From the NCBI GenBank assembly GCA_963513935.1, contig OY740768.1:71396377-71460376 (forward strand): 64,000 nucleotides of DNA. Direction: 5' to 3'. The position numbers and the translations under genes were made by a program. The first letter of the stretch is position 1. Every line of letters starts with the position of its first letter. Of this stretch, positions 1 through 14,245 are shown piece after piece. Under the pieces are notes generated by a model, which was not told the origin of the DNA, did not search any database, and saw only the letters and a program-made list of their open reading frames with translations. The DNA comes from Aphrophora alni. Taxonomy: Eukaryota > Arthropoda > Insecta > Hemiptera > Aphrophoridae.

Positions 1-1374
1 TATGTTTTCATTAAAAAAGTTGAAGTTTGTAGGAATGTATCATATATTAATATAAAACTAGGATGAAACATTTTAATTGGACCATTTCTACGTATATTCG
101 AATATTGAAACAAAGCCATATGTAAAACATCCCTTTATTCCAGGGTTCATTACAAACATCCTGATTCAGAAGCACTAATTGCTAAGTCCTTCCTTAGCAA
201 ACTGGTAAATCAAGGGTACGTTTTGAATGCAATCCATGCTGTCTGTATTACGGCAATGATTTAATTTCAGCCTTACCGAAATGAAATCTACATTAAATGA
301 ACAATGTACCATTCTTACCTTTTTTGTTACTTGATGGAATACTGTTTTAAAATACAAAATATTGACGAAAACAAAACACTATTAGGTTTGCAACACTATT
401 TACACTACAGATTTTTATCGCATAGATATACGTACTAGCTTTTAACACATAACTTCTTCAGTTGACGAATTAATTCCATTTCCAAAGCTATCTACACACT
501 TTCAAATCATACAAAGAAAGATATACTTCAAAATTACAGTGATACTTTTTGTATGACGAAGATTATTCTCAGTGCAATTAGTTTATTTTGAAATATAAGT
601 CTTCATCTGTATGGAATTAAACAATATGAGTCATTATGTGTCAAATATATTCAATTACTGTACATTAGACGTATAAATTACTAATTAATTTAGGTTTTTC
701 TTGGGTAATCTTCATTAATTACTGTATAACATTTACGTGTTTACCATTGCATTGGAATTTATATCGTATGATTAAATTACTGTACATTATCAGTATTATT
801 TTCATTATTAATTATCTTCGTACATCCATACTGAAATGACTGAATAACATGAATCAACAGCGACTCTGTTTCTATAATATAACTGTGGATAGAGGGGAGG
901 CTAGGTATTTTCAGTCACCATCGTGAGATAGCAAGGAGACCACGGTAGGGGTCACATTGGCTAGCTTGAGTGCATGACTCATTGTCTCGCTCGCACCAAT
1001 TATTTATACAACAGGGGTTTATGTATTGTAATATTCCTTGATTAATCCATAATTAGAATTATTATCTCATGTAAAATATACATATATGGTACAACATACA
1101 GTTTTGAAACATTTACAAGATATTAATGTTAGTTCTTAGCAAGGGTTTGTAACATTTTTCATAGTCAGTTAAATTTTCTTAAAGTCATTCATGTAAAATT
1201 ATAAATCATATATTTAACTAATTGAAGATACTGTAGAATCACTAATAAAGTTTTAATAAATCTTGACAGTAATCTGAATTAGTTAATCTGGTTCTATTAT
1301 TCGAAACTGTGAAAAGTGTATCGACAACAGGCTAATTAATAAAATAGTTTTTCAAAGAAAATCATTTCATCAAA
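1..1374. other. AT-rich non-coding stretch with one GC-richer patch
   Basis: No open frame here looks coding. The one departure from the AT-rich background is about 890-1010. Read on the minus strand, this patch has a TATAAATA box (about 1001-1008), then a TGAGTCAT AP-1-type site (about 976-983) and a short open frame of some 30 codons. It could be a small promoter, a decayed mobile element or an exon fragment; nothing decides between these. Confidence 0.5.
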
Positions 1375-1600
1375 TCAAATCATCAAAATATTTCATAAGC
1401 CCATCGAGATTAGCGGCGAACTCATCGATGTCGTCCAGGTATGTTTCAGGATTGTTTGACTCTAAATATTCCATTTATTCCTGTACATTGTGTATATTTT
1501 CGACGGTTTTCGAAAGAACATCTGCGCTTAGTGTTTGCACTTCTTTCTCAACTAAGCAGTGTTCACCACTAATCACGTCTCCAACATTTTGACGTAAAAA
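1375..1600 (-). pseudogene. Broken coding-like frame, acidic helical protein relic
   Basis: Open minus-strand frame of about 75 codons, interrupted once by TAA at 1475-1477 and ending at TGA 1375-1377. The translation is unlike random AT-rich sequence: it is acidic and Leu/Asp/Glu-rich, with stretches such as LVEKEVQTLSADVLSKTVEN and NNPETYLDDIDEFAANLDG. It lies downstream of, and on the same strand as, the lysine/glutamate-rich relic at 1926-2223. The two may be parts of one decayed coiled-coil protein separated by the plus-strand frame at 1644-1910. I do not recognise the family. A mobile element or an endogenous viral fragment are both possible. Confidence 0.35.
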
Positions 1601-1643
1601 TCAGAGTCTTATTTCGGTACCAACCACACGGCAGTCGGAGTAG

Positions 1644-1910
1644 GATGGTCATAAAAAGTCCAGTGCCTCAAATTTGAGAAAAATAAGACTCAAGGATGTC
1701 CTGGTTACACGAGTTTTCAAAATATTTACACTCATATCTATAAATCCGGGGGGTACGGAAACTGATCTGAGACGAGGTTTTATAGTGACTTCACTAGGAA
1801 GAGGCTACTTCAAAGTATTCCTAACAAAACACAAAGCCTTATATGAAATTGCTCGTAGTGACAGCTTTTGTAATATCACTAGAAGACCAAATGGAACACC
1901 TAGCGTTTAA
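1644..1910 (+). pseudogene. Open frame of unknown function, possibly decayed
   Basis: Plus-strand frame of 88 codons from just after a TAG (1641-1643) to TAA at 1908-1910, with an internal ATG-less start region. The central part has a plausible globular pattern: a hydrophobic strand around DVLVTRVFKIFTLISI, then a basic loop, then GYFKVFLTKHKALYEIA. The strand pattern loosely resembles small beta-rich (OB-like) proteins that are multicopy in insect genomes, but that is a weak impression. Opposite-strand relics flank it closely on both sides, a compact arrangement more like a virus or large transposon than a spliced insect gene. Confidence 0.3.
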
Positions 1911-1925
1911 AAGTATTTTTTGTTA

Positions 1926-2223
1926 TCACGAAGAAAATGAGCATATAAATAAATTATTCACATTTTTAAACTTAATTAACTCATCTGTAGATTCTGTAAG
2001 TCGTTTTTGTTTAGTAAATAGAAATTTCTGCTTTCAGCTTAGTATTTTCTGCTTTAAAAGAATCTTCTAGTACGTTTAATTCTGTTCCATTGTTATTATT
2101 GTCATTGTAGTCTCCTTCTTGGTTTTAATTGTATTTATTTTCAGATTCGTTACAAATTTCGCTGCTATTCAACGAATCTTGAAGTATTTTTTTAACTTCT
2201 TTTCGTACATGTCGTTTTTTGCT
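1926..2223 (-). pseudogene. Lysine/glutamate-rich coiled-coil relic with frameshift
   Basis: Minus-strand translation from 2223 is Lys/Glu/Asn-rich, with heptad-like segments (KKRHVRKEVKKILQDSL; LNVLEDSFKAENTKLKAEI). It carries a TAA stop in the middle, then a frameshift after which the same helical character resumes (KQKRLTESTDELIKFKN) until TGA at 1926-1928. A splice-acceptor-like TTTTAG immediately precedes the frame. The breaks show it is no longer translated as one protein unless introns are invoked. Function unknown. Confidence 0.35.
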
Positions 2224-2364
2224 CTAAAATTTAGTTCAATGCAAACTACACTATTTTTTTAACTGAAGTAGAAGTTGACGTTATCTATAAATGTGACACT
2301 AGATCAGTTTTTAGTTTGAGTTTTTAGGCAAATTTATAAGTTAACGTTTCAGGTCTCTTTCATA

Positions 2365-2568
2365 ATGAACAAAACACACGCGAGCTACGTTAGCAGAAAA
2401 AGTATCGACACGTTTACAAGAGTTAATCCCCTTTCATTTGTTTTTGTTATGCTTAGGAAACTTATGAAAAGAAATATTCAACTAATTTACGTGTCGAGAA
2501 TGGTTGGCACAATCGGGGATGACAGCACATTATCGTCTCACAAAACAACAACAACAAAACACAATTAA
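2365..2568 (+). CDS. Small open frame, 67 codons, function unknown
   Basis: Starts at ATG 2365 and stops at TAA 2566-2568. The product is basic and Ser/Thr-rich with a hydrophobic core segment (LSFVFVML) and a Thr-Thr-Thr-Thr-Lys-His tail. Base composition is a little richer in GC than its flanks. It sits at the end of the block of broken frames at 1375-2223 and may belong to the same decayed element. There is no recognisable domain; it may be chance. Confidence 0.2.
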   Translation: MNKTHASYVSRKSIDTFTRVNPLSFVFVMLRKLMKRNIQLIYVSRMVGTIGDDSTLSSHKTTTTKHN

Positions 2569-2960
2569 TTCTATTTATAAGTGCAAGAAACAAGTGTAAC
2601 ATAAATATCACGTCTACTGTGCAGTAATTTATTTTTTTTTATATTAATACCAAACTGTAACAAATTGCAACCAAATTTGGCTTGATGATAAACAAAGGAT
2701 TTAACGATCTGCCTAGTTATTCCCTATTCAATTTACATCAATCATTAAGGAAGCATTACACCAATGTTACAAAACAATAGAGCGATAAAAGTGTGCGATA
2801 ATAAATATCTTAAAACAAATGTTCTATATATCAAAAGCCTTATTGATAATAAACTATACTTTTATTTGCGTGTGTGTGTGTGTGTGTGTACTCTGTTTTC
2901 AATAACCATACAGAAGTCGTCAATTAATTTAATTAATTGTTATGCAACTAATAAACTACA

Positions 2961-3440
2961 TTAAAGTGGTACAGATAATTATGAGTTACTATAGACTCAA
3001 AGAGAGTCTTGGTAAAAGGGTATCACAGATAAATGTTAGTTATTATTGAATAAGATAAACCTGGTAAAGGAGAACTACAGATTACACGAGTTATTATTTA
3101 CTCATGTAGAAACAAGGTGAAGTGGAACCACAGATCATCATGACCTATTATTGAATTATGTAGAAGATCGGTAAATAGGATCCACAAATGAACATGAACT
3201 ATTATAGACTTATGAAGAAGCTATGTAAAGTAAAACCGCTAATAAATATGAGCTATTGTTTACTTATGTTTAAACTAGGGAAAGTCAAACCACAGGTAAA
3301 AATGATGGATGATAGGCTTACGTAAATTCTAGGTAAAAGGGAACACTATATTATAAACTCAGCTATTATAAACTGAAGTTGAAAATAGGTAAAGAAGGAA
3401 AACAGATAAACATGAACCATTTTAGACACATATAGAATAA
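2961..3440. repeat. 54-bp minisatellite, about 8.5 degenerate copies
   Basis: Tandem units begin at about 2985, 3039, 3090, 3144, 3198, 3252, 3306, 3362 and 3416, so the period is 54 bp with single deviations of 51 and 56. Each unit follows the order: a CTATTAT-like start, ACTTATG/GA in the middle, GGTAAA, a GGAACCACAGAT-like core, then AACATGA. Copies are clearly diverged, so the array is old. Although 54 is divisible by three, the units carry stops and are not coding. Confidence 0.85.
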
Positions 3441-7188
<3,748 letters not shown>

Positions 7189-7383
7189 ACGAAGAGCATG
7201 CACGTCATAGTCAGATGGGAAAGTGTGTGATAAAGTTGGCTGGAATGTCTTCGTTACGGCTTATGTTCCACCAAAATAATAAGAAATAGATTTAAGTAAG
7301 TTAATACATATAGTTCATTAGTTCAAAAATTTGCGCAAATTGGGAGTTTTACTGGTTTCCATATATGTGAACAGTATTTTTCT

Positions 7384-7384
<1 letters not shown>

Positions 7385-7436
<52 letters not shown>
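7385..7436. repeat. Compound (CA)n-(TA)n microsatellite
   Basis: A short CA run passes directly into a TA run of about 18 copies. Confidence 0.95.
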
Positions 7437-7438
<2 letters not shown>

Positions 7439-10259
7439 CAATTTAAAGTTCCCACCAAAATAATACAATTTTAAATTTATGACAATTTCCATATTTATTT
7501 ATTTGAAAATTGTGAGACTACAGATTTTTCTTTTAAATTACTTTATGAAATATATTTAAGAAATGACTTGTTATTTGAAGTTATATTATTTCATTTCTCT
7601 TTAGTAATTTATAATGTATACCAACGCTCTAATTATAAATTGAGTTTTTGAAGGGATTTAATTACCATTTTATGGTCTGATTAAAGAGTTGATGAATGCA
7701 ATAAAATAATCATAATTTTAAAATCTTTTTTGAAGTTACTGCAAAATGAATGAAAATTATACATTATAGACTGTTCCTAAAATGAATCAAATATGTTAAT
7801 AAGAAATTTAAATAAAATGAGTTATCAATTCTCTCCATTCAGTAGTATAACATTAAAATTTACAACAATTAGTACATCTTGTAACGGAGAACAAAAACTT
7901 TATTATCTCAAGGTAGTAATTACCTAAGATTAAAAACAAGAAAGTTTGTGAACCGACTACTCTTCAAGTCAAATTGAATACACAGTAACAATAGTAGTAA
8001 ATTAAACCAACTAAACTCTGTGAAGTAATTAAAACTAAGAAAAGTTTTATGACTTAGTTAAAATTCTCAGGGTAAACAGTTGTAATTAAAAATAATTAAT
8101 ATATACTACTCAATCCATGTTTTTATTACAATATTCCAATATTTCATATCAAAAGCTACTATTTAAAAGTGAAGTCACTTTATGCCTATTCAAAATTTAC
8201 TTTTACTAAAATTGATTTATATATTAGTGTAAATAAATATAATAACACAAAATCGCGTATTTCATAATAAATTATAGTTGAAAATTGTTCTGATGCAATC
8301 GTATGTTCGAATAATTTAACAGTTCCTACTATTTGCAACTTTCCCACCTTGTTTTGGGGATTATTTCCCCCCTGTTGTTAATAGACAAAAAACCTCTCGT
8401 TGATTGTTGCCTTTTAAAAAAGGGAATAAAATATAGACCCCTAGCTTGTAAGTGGTCTAATATCGTCAGTGTCGAAAAGAATAAGAGTTTGTTAAGAGAG
8501 GTCTGATATAAAATATGAAAGAGAGGGATCTAACACAAGCCTACATGAAAAAAGTTCTGGATAGTGTTAACAAGGGTTCCTTCCTTGATATTTGCCATTC
8601 CCCTACTCTCTATTATACTGAGCTACTTATGCAGTATCCTTCTTGAATAAAATTTAGATTTCTTTACCTAAATAATGTTCTATAATAATAAATGTTCTAA
8701 TAATCTTGACCACCTGAATCAGTTTGAGGAAAAAGACGAGCATCGTTGAAAGTACATTCAATAACATACTTGTTACAAAAGTATATTGAAGTTAACATTG
8801 TTATTTTAAAATTTTAATTTCAAAATTTGACACAAAAACAAAACTAAATAAATATAAATGTTTAATAAACTGATAATAATTTTTTTTTAACTGAATGAAA
8901 AAAATATTAAAAAATTTATAATTTAGTATCCAACTTTAATAGTAATTTAATTACGTGTTAAGGTAAAATAGTTCATTACTATGTTTATGGCGAAGTATTT
9001 ACTTTGGAAAACGATAAGAGAATTGAAGCAATTCGTAAGACATAACCATGATCATTTTATCTGTTTTGTTGAAATGATACCTCCATTATATCAGTAATTA
9101 TATCCTATGATGCTAACTTACATTACAATCTCAATAAATAAGTATTGTTGTGATAGATTTTCGAATACTTATTTAACTGTAAAAAATATTGAGTAGGTCA
9201 TTGAAATAATTAAGGTTAGTCTATATCTTGAATTCACGAAGTAGAACTACAATGAGAAGTCACAAAAAAGTAATTATCTCACTGGGACTTATCTCTCTCT
9301 TCATGTCAGTTTCAATTTTATTTTTCACTTCCCTGGTGTCGCTTGATATGGTCACTTGAGTGTTTTTACAAAGATAGTCGCGTAATAAATATCACATATA
9401 TTTAATGGTTAAACAATTTAATAATCATGTATACTATTTATTTAAAACAGATATCCGTCTATAATTTGACTTTTAATATTATAACGATTGTGTTATGTGG
9501 AAAGTGATCGTGATTCAAATATTGTATTCAATAAGTACAAATTTTTATTCTTGTCTTTTCTTTTCCGTACGGAAAAATATGATGGCAATGAAAAAAATTA
9601 AGAAACTCGGGTACTGATTAAATATGTACAAAATGTAAACAAATAGTATAATATAGTATGAGCTACTTGTAATTTTTTACGTTAGTTCCTTTTGAACTTA
9701 AATTTTCATTTGGTGATTTCTGAGCGCGTTAACAACCGTAAATACTTAATTTTGAAAATATTCTTATTTTTACAGAAACGAAAACGTAATATTTTCCAAC
9801 ATTCCATTAATCTAGCAATAATTTAATATTTTTAGATTTCAAGACAAATTGAGATTATTTTTTTAAATTTAATATTTTTATTTTAAAACCTATAACTGAC
9901 TGAAGCCGGTGTATTAATTTATTTACATTGTCTGATTTAAAGTATTTGATTACATCAGGTTACCGCTTTCATGCAATTACATATGTTATATTTATATATT
10001 TAACATTTTAGCAACTGTGCATCAATTATTTATTTTGAAAGCTACAACTCCCATTTCACTCTGTAGCAATCAGTAGAATAAATCTGCATTTTTGTTATCG
10101 ACAGTCCACTCGCCGCCCCTCTTATCTTCCCTCTCTATATCTGTCTCTATCTAAGTACAAAGTACAACGGCTGGTTAGCCTAGCTGTTCTAAAACTCGTC
10201 TAGTCTACCTGTAATTATTCGCCATGTGAACGTCTTTTCATAGCTCCGTGAGACACATT
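7437..10259. other. AT-rich non-coding stretch
   Basis: No coding-like frame, RNA gene or repeat boundary could be supported. The segment at 10085-10259 is less AT-rich and pyrimidine-rich on the plus strand, and leads into the short tandem repeat at 10260. Confidence 0.5.
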
Positions 10260-10325
10260 CCTTCTTGTCTCAAAATTTACAACCTTCTCATCTCAAAATC
10301 ACTACATTCTCGTCTCAATATGTTA
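10260..10325 (+). repeat. Three imperfect 23-bp tandem copies
   Basis: Units follow the pattern CCTTCT(T/C)(G/A)TCTCAAAAT plus a short variable tail, repeated three times with a few substitutions. A 62-codon frame runs through it and continues to 10453. That frame shows no protein-like character beyond the repeat. Confidence 0.6.
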
Positions 10326-10960
10326 GTCTACAGTTGTGTGCGCTCAAGTGTTCTAAAATGTTAAATAAATTATTATTTTCACGGCACAAGATCACGTGCT
10401 CCGCGACAGGATTTTCCAGGTATTTCAAATTTACAGATTTTGTCATATCATAAATTTTATTAATGTTTTAAAATAATTTGTTAATTATCATGTATTCTTT
10501 AAAATATGTATTTCATGTTTTATTTAATATTCAATGTTCTTTTTGAAACTGAATGATTATAAAAATTTTCATTTCTTAAAACATACTTTACAAAACCTTG
10601 AACAGGCACATTTTAAGTTTTGAACAATTATGTGAAATAGGTGCAAACTAATGTTGAACATTAAATGATCAGAATATCTTATTGAACATGTCAAATATAA
10701 AATAACTAGAGAAATCTCTTCTAAAACAGAAAATTTCGTTTTACAAACTTTTGCAGATTTTGCAAGTCTTATACAAGTTTTGTTTTAAACTAAACGAAAT
10801 ATATATAAATAGCTTTATAGTCATCTAAGAAGCTTTTAATTATAATCTTAACGAAGTTCTGTGATGCTATCAATTTACTTTAATTTTGACAAATAACCAG
10901 ATATTTTCTTCAATAAAGAACATTAATGCTACAACATGTCTGATTTTGCACAGACGCTAA

Positions 10961-11082
10961 AAAACGTGTTTTTTTGGCCTTAGCTAATACGCTGGTTGGA
11001 GAAACCTAGCAATTCTTGCCTCACATTGCATAGACCAGCGAAAGATCTTAACATGTTTCTACCTGTTTGCAAAACACGTTTT
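10961..11082. repeat. Nested inverted repeat, candidate small foldback element
   Basis: Outer arms AAAACGTGTTT (about 10961-10971) and AAAACACGTTTT (11071-11082) are inverted copies. Inside them CGCTGGT (10990-10996) pairs with ACCAGCG (11034-11040). The symmetry around one centre suggests a decayed foldback element or a structured transcript. Confidence 0.4.
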
Positions 11083-11587
11083 GTTTAATATATCTTCAGA
11101 GTTTCAAGTGCACAAAAGTGATGTTTTTTTTAAAAAAAAAAACTGACTTTGCAGAACCTTGACTAAACTTACATTGTACATGTGTCTAAATTGCTTCAGC
11201 GAATATGTTTTTCTTAAAGCTATCTTTTAGATGTAGACTTGTGTAGTTATTTATAAATTATATAACAAATAATTGGGTGGTGACTGCATGCAAACTTTTG
11301 GTCCTAACAACCTCCAAGAGGTTATTTTCTAAATTAACATAATTGACGTCAATTTAAAAATTTCAATATTCAAAATTTATATATATATATATTTTTTTTT
11401 TATAAACTTCTCATTTTATAATAAATTCTTGTATTTTAAAATATATAAATTTATTGGCCAATATAGCATTTAAGAAATTTATCAAACCAGTAATATTATG
11501 TAACTTTAGTCTAGTGATAAACCTGTTTACAATAGATATGAATTTTTCGTATTTAAAACATCAAACTCATTTATAAATCTTTACATT

Positions 11588-12030
11588 ATTAAATTCTGTA
11601 ACTGTTTTGAAAAACTATCATCTCATAAAGTAAAAAGGGGGGAATAAATATCAGTATCTTTTCATCTTTTTTTTTATTCTAATTTTACATTAAGGGCGTA
11701 TAATCTTTTTTTTTGGATTAATTGTAATCCTGTTAATTATTAAGCTGTGCTCATTGTCTTTCTTTTTATTGTTAAATTTTGTAACTATATATATATAAAC
11801 TAAAAAGGGGGGATAAATTTTTAGAATCTATTGATTAATTTTTTTTTATTTAAATTATTATATGTTACATTAAGGGCGTATAACTTTTACTAATTATGAT
11901 CTTGTTAATCATAAGCTTTTTTACTGATGATTTGTGTCAGGATGTCTTTCTAAGTTGTAAATGACAAAATCTGAACCGTCGAAAATTCTTTTGTTTCAAT
12001 AAATTTGAGCCTTGTTAATTACTAAATTTG
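11588..12030 (+). repeat. Tandem duplication of about 180 bp, third copy partial
   Basis: Segments starting near 11588 and 11770 share, in the same order, TTAAATTnTGTAACT, CTAAAAAGGGGGG-ATAAAT, a T-rich spacer, TTACATTAAGGGCGTATAA, and (C)TTGTTAAT(T/C)A. The final module recurs near 12010. Spacing between equivalent landmarks is about 170-182 bp. No coding potential is seen. Confidence 0.7.
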
Positions 12031-14218
12031 TCTTTGTCTTTTTTACTTTTCTTTTTCAAACATTGTTACCATTTTGGTTCCGCCTTTTCTTAAATTTAAG
12101 TCCCCTGGTAACAACTCAAAAAAAATAAAAATAATAATGTCGTATTTCCGGATTTATTCGATCGAATAGGTATCTAGAGTATTTATCTTTTATATCTAGT
12201 TGATAATTTTACTAGTGCTTCTAAATTATTTAGTAAATAAGTCAGAAAAATTATATTTGCTTGACAAATAAGGTGCTTTATATTATTTTGTGCCATTACG
12301 AAATAATATTATTATTATTACAATTATTTTCTTGTAGCCTAAATAATATTTTATAAGATTGTGTTCCATTTCTTTAGCTGTTGTTCTGCCATCGTTCTAT
12401 AACATATGGTTAGTCTCGACAATTGACTCTTTGATGACTATTGAGAGGAATAAATGATATTATTATTTTGTGATTGTTGGAAATACAGTCTCTCTTCCTA
12501 CTCTTAGTTAATTAATTGCTATATTATATTAAGACTGTAAATCAATATTCATGAGGAATATCAAGGTGGTAACAATATTTATTCTATAACTTTGAAGAAA
12601 CACTGATTTAATTTGTTACGAAAATGAAATTCGCAATAAGTATTTAATTTATTAAACTTTATAAAAATTATTGCAATATTTATTTTATTTTAAAACCTTG
12701 AGACAAATTAAAGAGGATACCGTTGATTAATTTTAAATACAGTGTAGTCATTATAAAATATGGGTTCTAAGGAAAGATCAACACTCCAGGTTAAAATTAA
12801 TTTGGTGTAGAAGGATAATATATGCGAATATGCGAGAAGAGATACATAGATTAAAGTTATGGACAAATATAATAAAGAGCCTACCTGAAGTAGATCATTT
12901 AGCAAAGTTTACACATTTCTGAGGAATTCTGTTCTGTACATGACATTTTATGTCAAACATAAATGCAAATAAACAATCGATGTATTTGTTATGTAATTAA
13001 TAAGCTACATTGTTTGATATTAGTGTAACTTTGTGAAACTCATGAAAAAGATTTTGAATTTATATATATGAATACATAAAAATGTGATATGCGAAAAAAT
13101 ACAGTTTGATGTTAAATCGTACCTTAATGTTTGAAATGTATTTTTATTGTGAGTTTTAATAGACGAACATTTATATAGATTAACTGTTAAAATTACCACT
13201 TAGTTTACGAAGTCAAATTTATCTGGAAGTCTTTATATAATTGAAGTGCAGGAAATGGGAAGACATATACCTTAGCTATGGAGCGATCATCTACTTATTC
13301 AGTAAGTTCTTGATTAAGCCCTAGCAGTTTCGAGGTAAAGAGATAAGACCAATGATTAATACTCCAGTAAGAATCACTTAGGTAAGCGGAGAGAGGAGGT
13401 AGATTCCACACAGTAAAAAAAAAGTATTAAAGACTAGAAAGACAAAAGTTAAGAGTGATGATAAGAATTTAATTACTTTTTATTAATATACTGTAGTTTG
13501 AATAGATATCTTTTGATTATGGGAAACGAAATGAACTTTAATAATTCTATTATTGGAAATAAGAAAAATGTATACAGTAGAATGAACAAAACGTGATATC
13601 AATTAAATGATATAACTTACTTCACCATATAAAGATCCACAATACATTTCTAAATAATTAACTTAAAATTTGGTTTGAATTTTTTAAAAACAATAAGAAA
13701 AAACTATATTTTTAAAGCATTTTGCGATTAAAATTTCACAATATGCTAAACTAATTTATTTCCCAATGAACATTTATAAGCGAATCCATTACGAGATTGA
13801 ACGAACATGGAATAAATACAAGACAGTTACTCTTTATATCTACCGACAGTACAGGATATTAATACTGTAGAGAAGTAATATAGGATTTTCAGGTCACGCC
13901 CTACAGTCCAAAACAAAATGGACGAGATGCTGTTTATTTTACTTCAGGAAGCAATTTCAGAGATACTGGTGGGATATTAGCTTTAGTAAAAAATATATAC
14001 ATTACGTTTACAATGTTAACACATACTTTTGCAGTATTGGAAATATATAAGTTGAAAGGACGGACGCTATAAAGGTATGAAGCAATATTACGTTAAAAAA
14101 TATACGCTACAGAGTTATGAACATATATTCTAATGCTATAAAAATGTTATAGATTTAAACGTTATGGAAATGAACAACAGTTTTTACGACAAATATTTTA
14201 TAAATAACAAAGTAATGC
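12031..14218. other. AT-rich non-coding stretch
   Basis: Several exon-like scraps occur but none can be assembled. Examples are a short ATG frame ending in a strong TCA/GTAAGT donor near 13280-13305 and a 20-codon ATG frame near 13920-13980. No gene is called. Confidence 0.45.
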
Positions 14219-14245
14219 TTCAATGACTAAGCCGTCATCTTCAAT
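14219..14245 (-). ncRNA. Degenerate CTGANGA-stem-GAA hairpin
   Basis: On the minus strand a TGAAGA box is followed by a 4-bp stem (TGAC/GTCA) and then TTGAAGC. The order matches the hammerhead-like motif described at 17058-17084, but both boxes are altered, so any catalytic activity is unlikely. Probably a retroelement relic. Confidence 0.25.
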
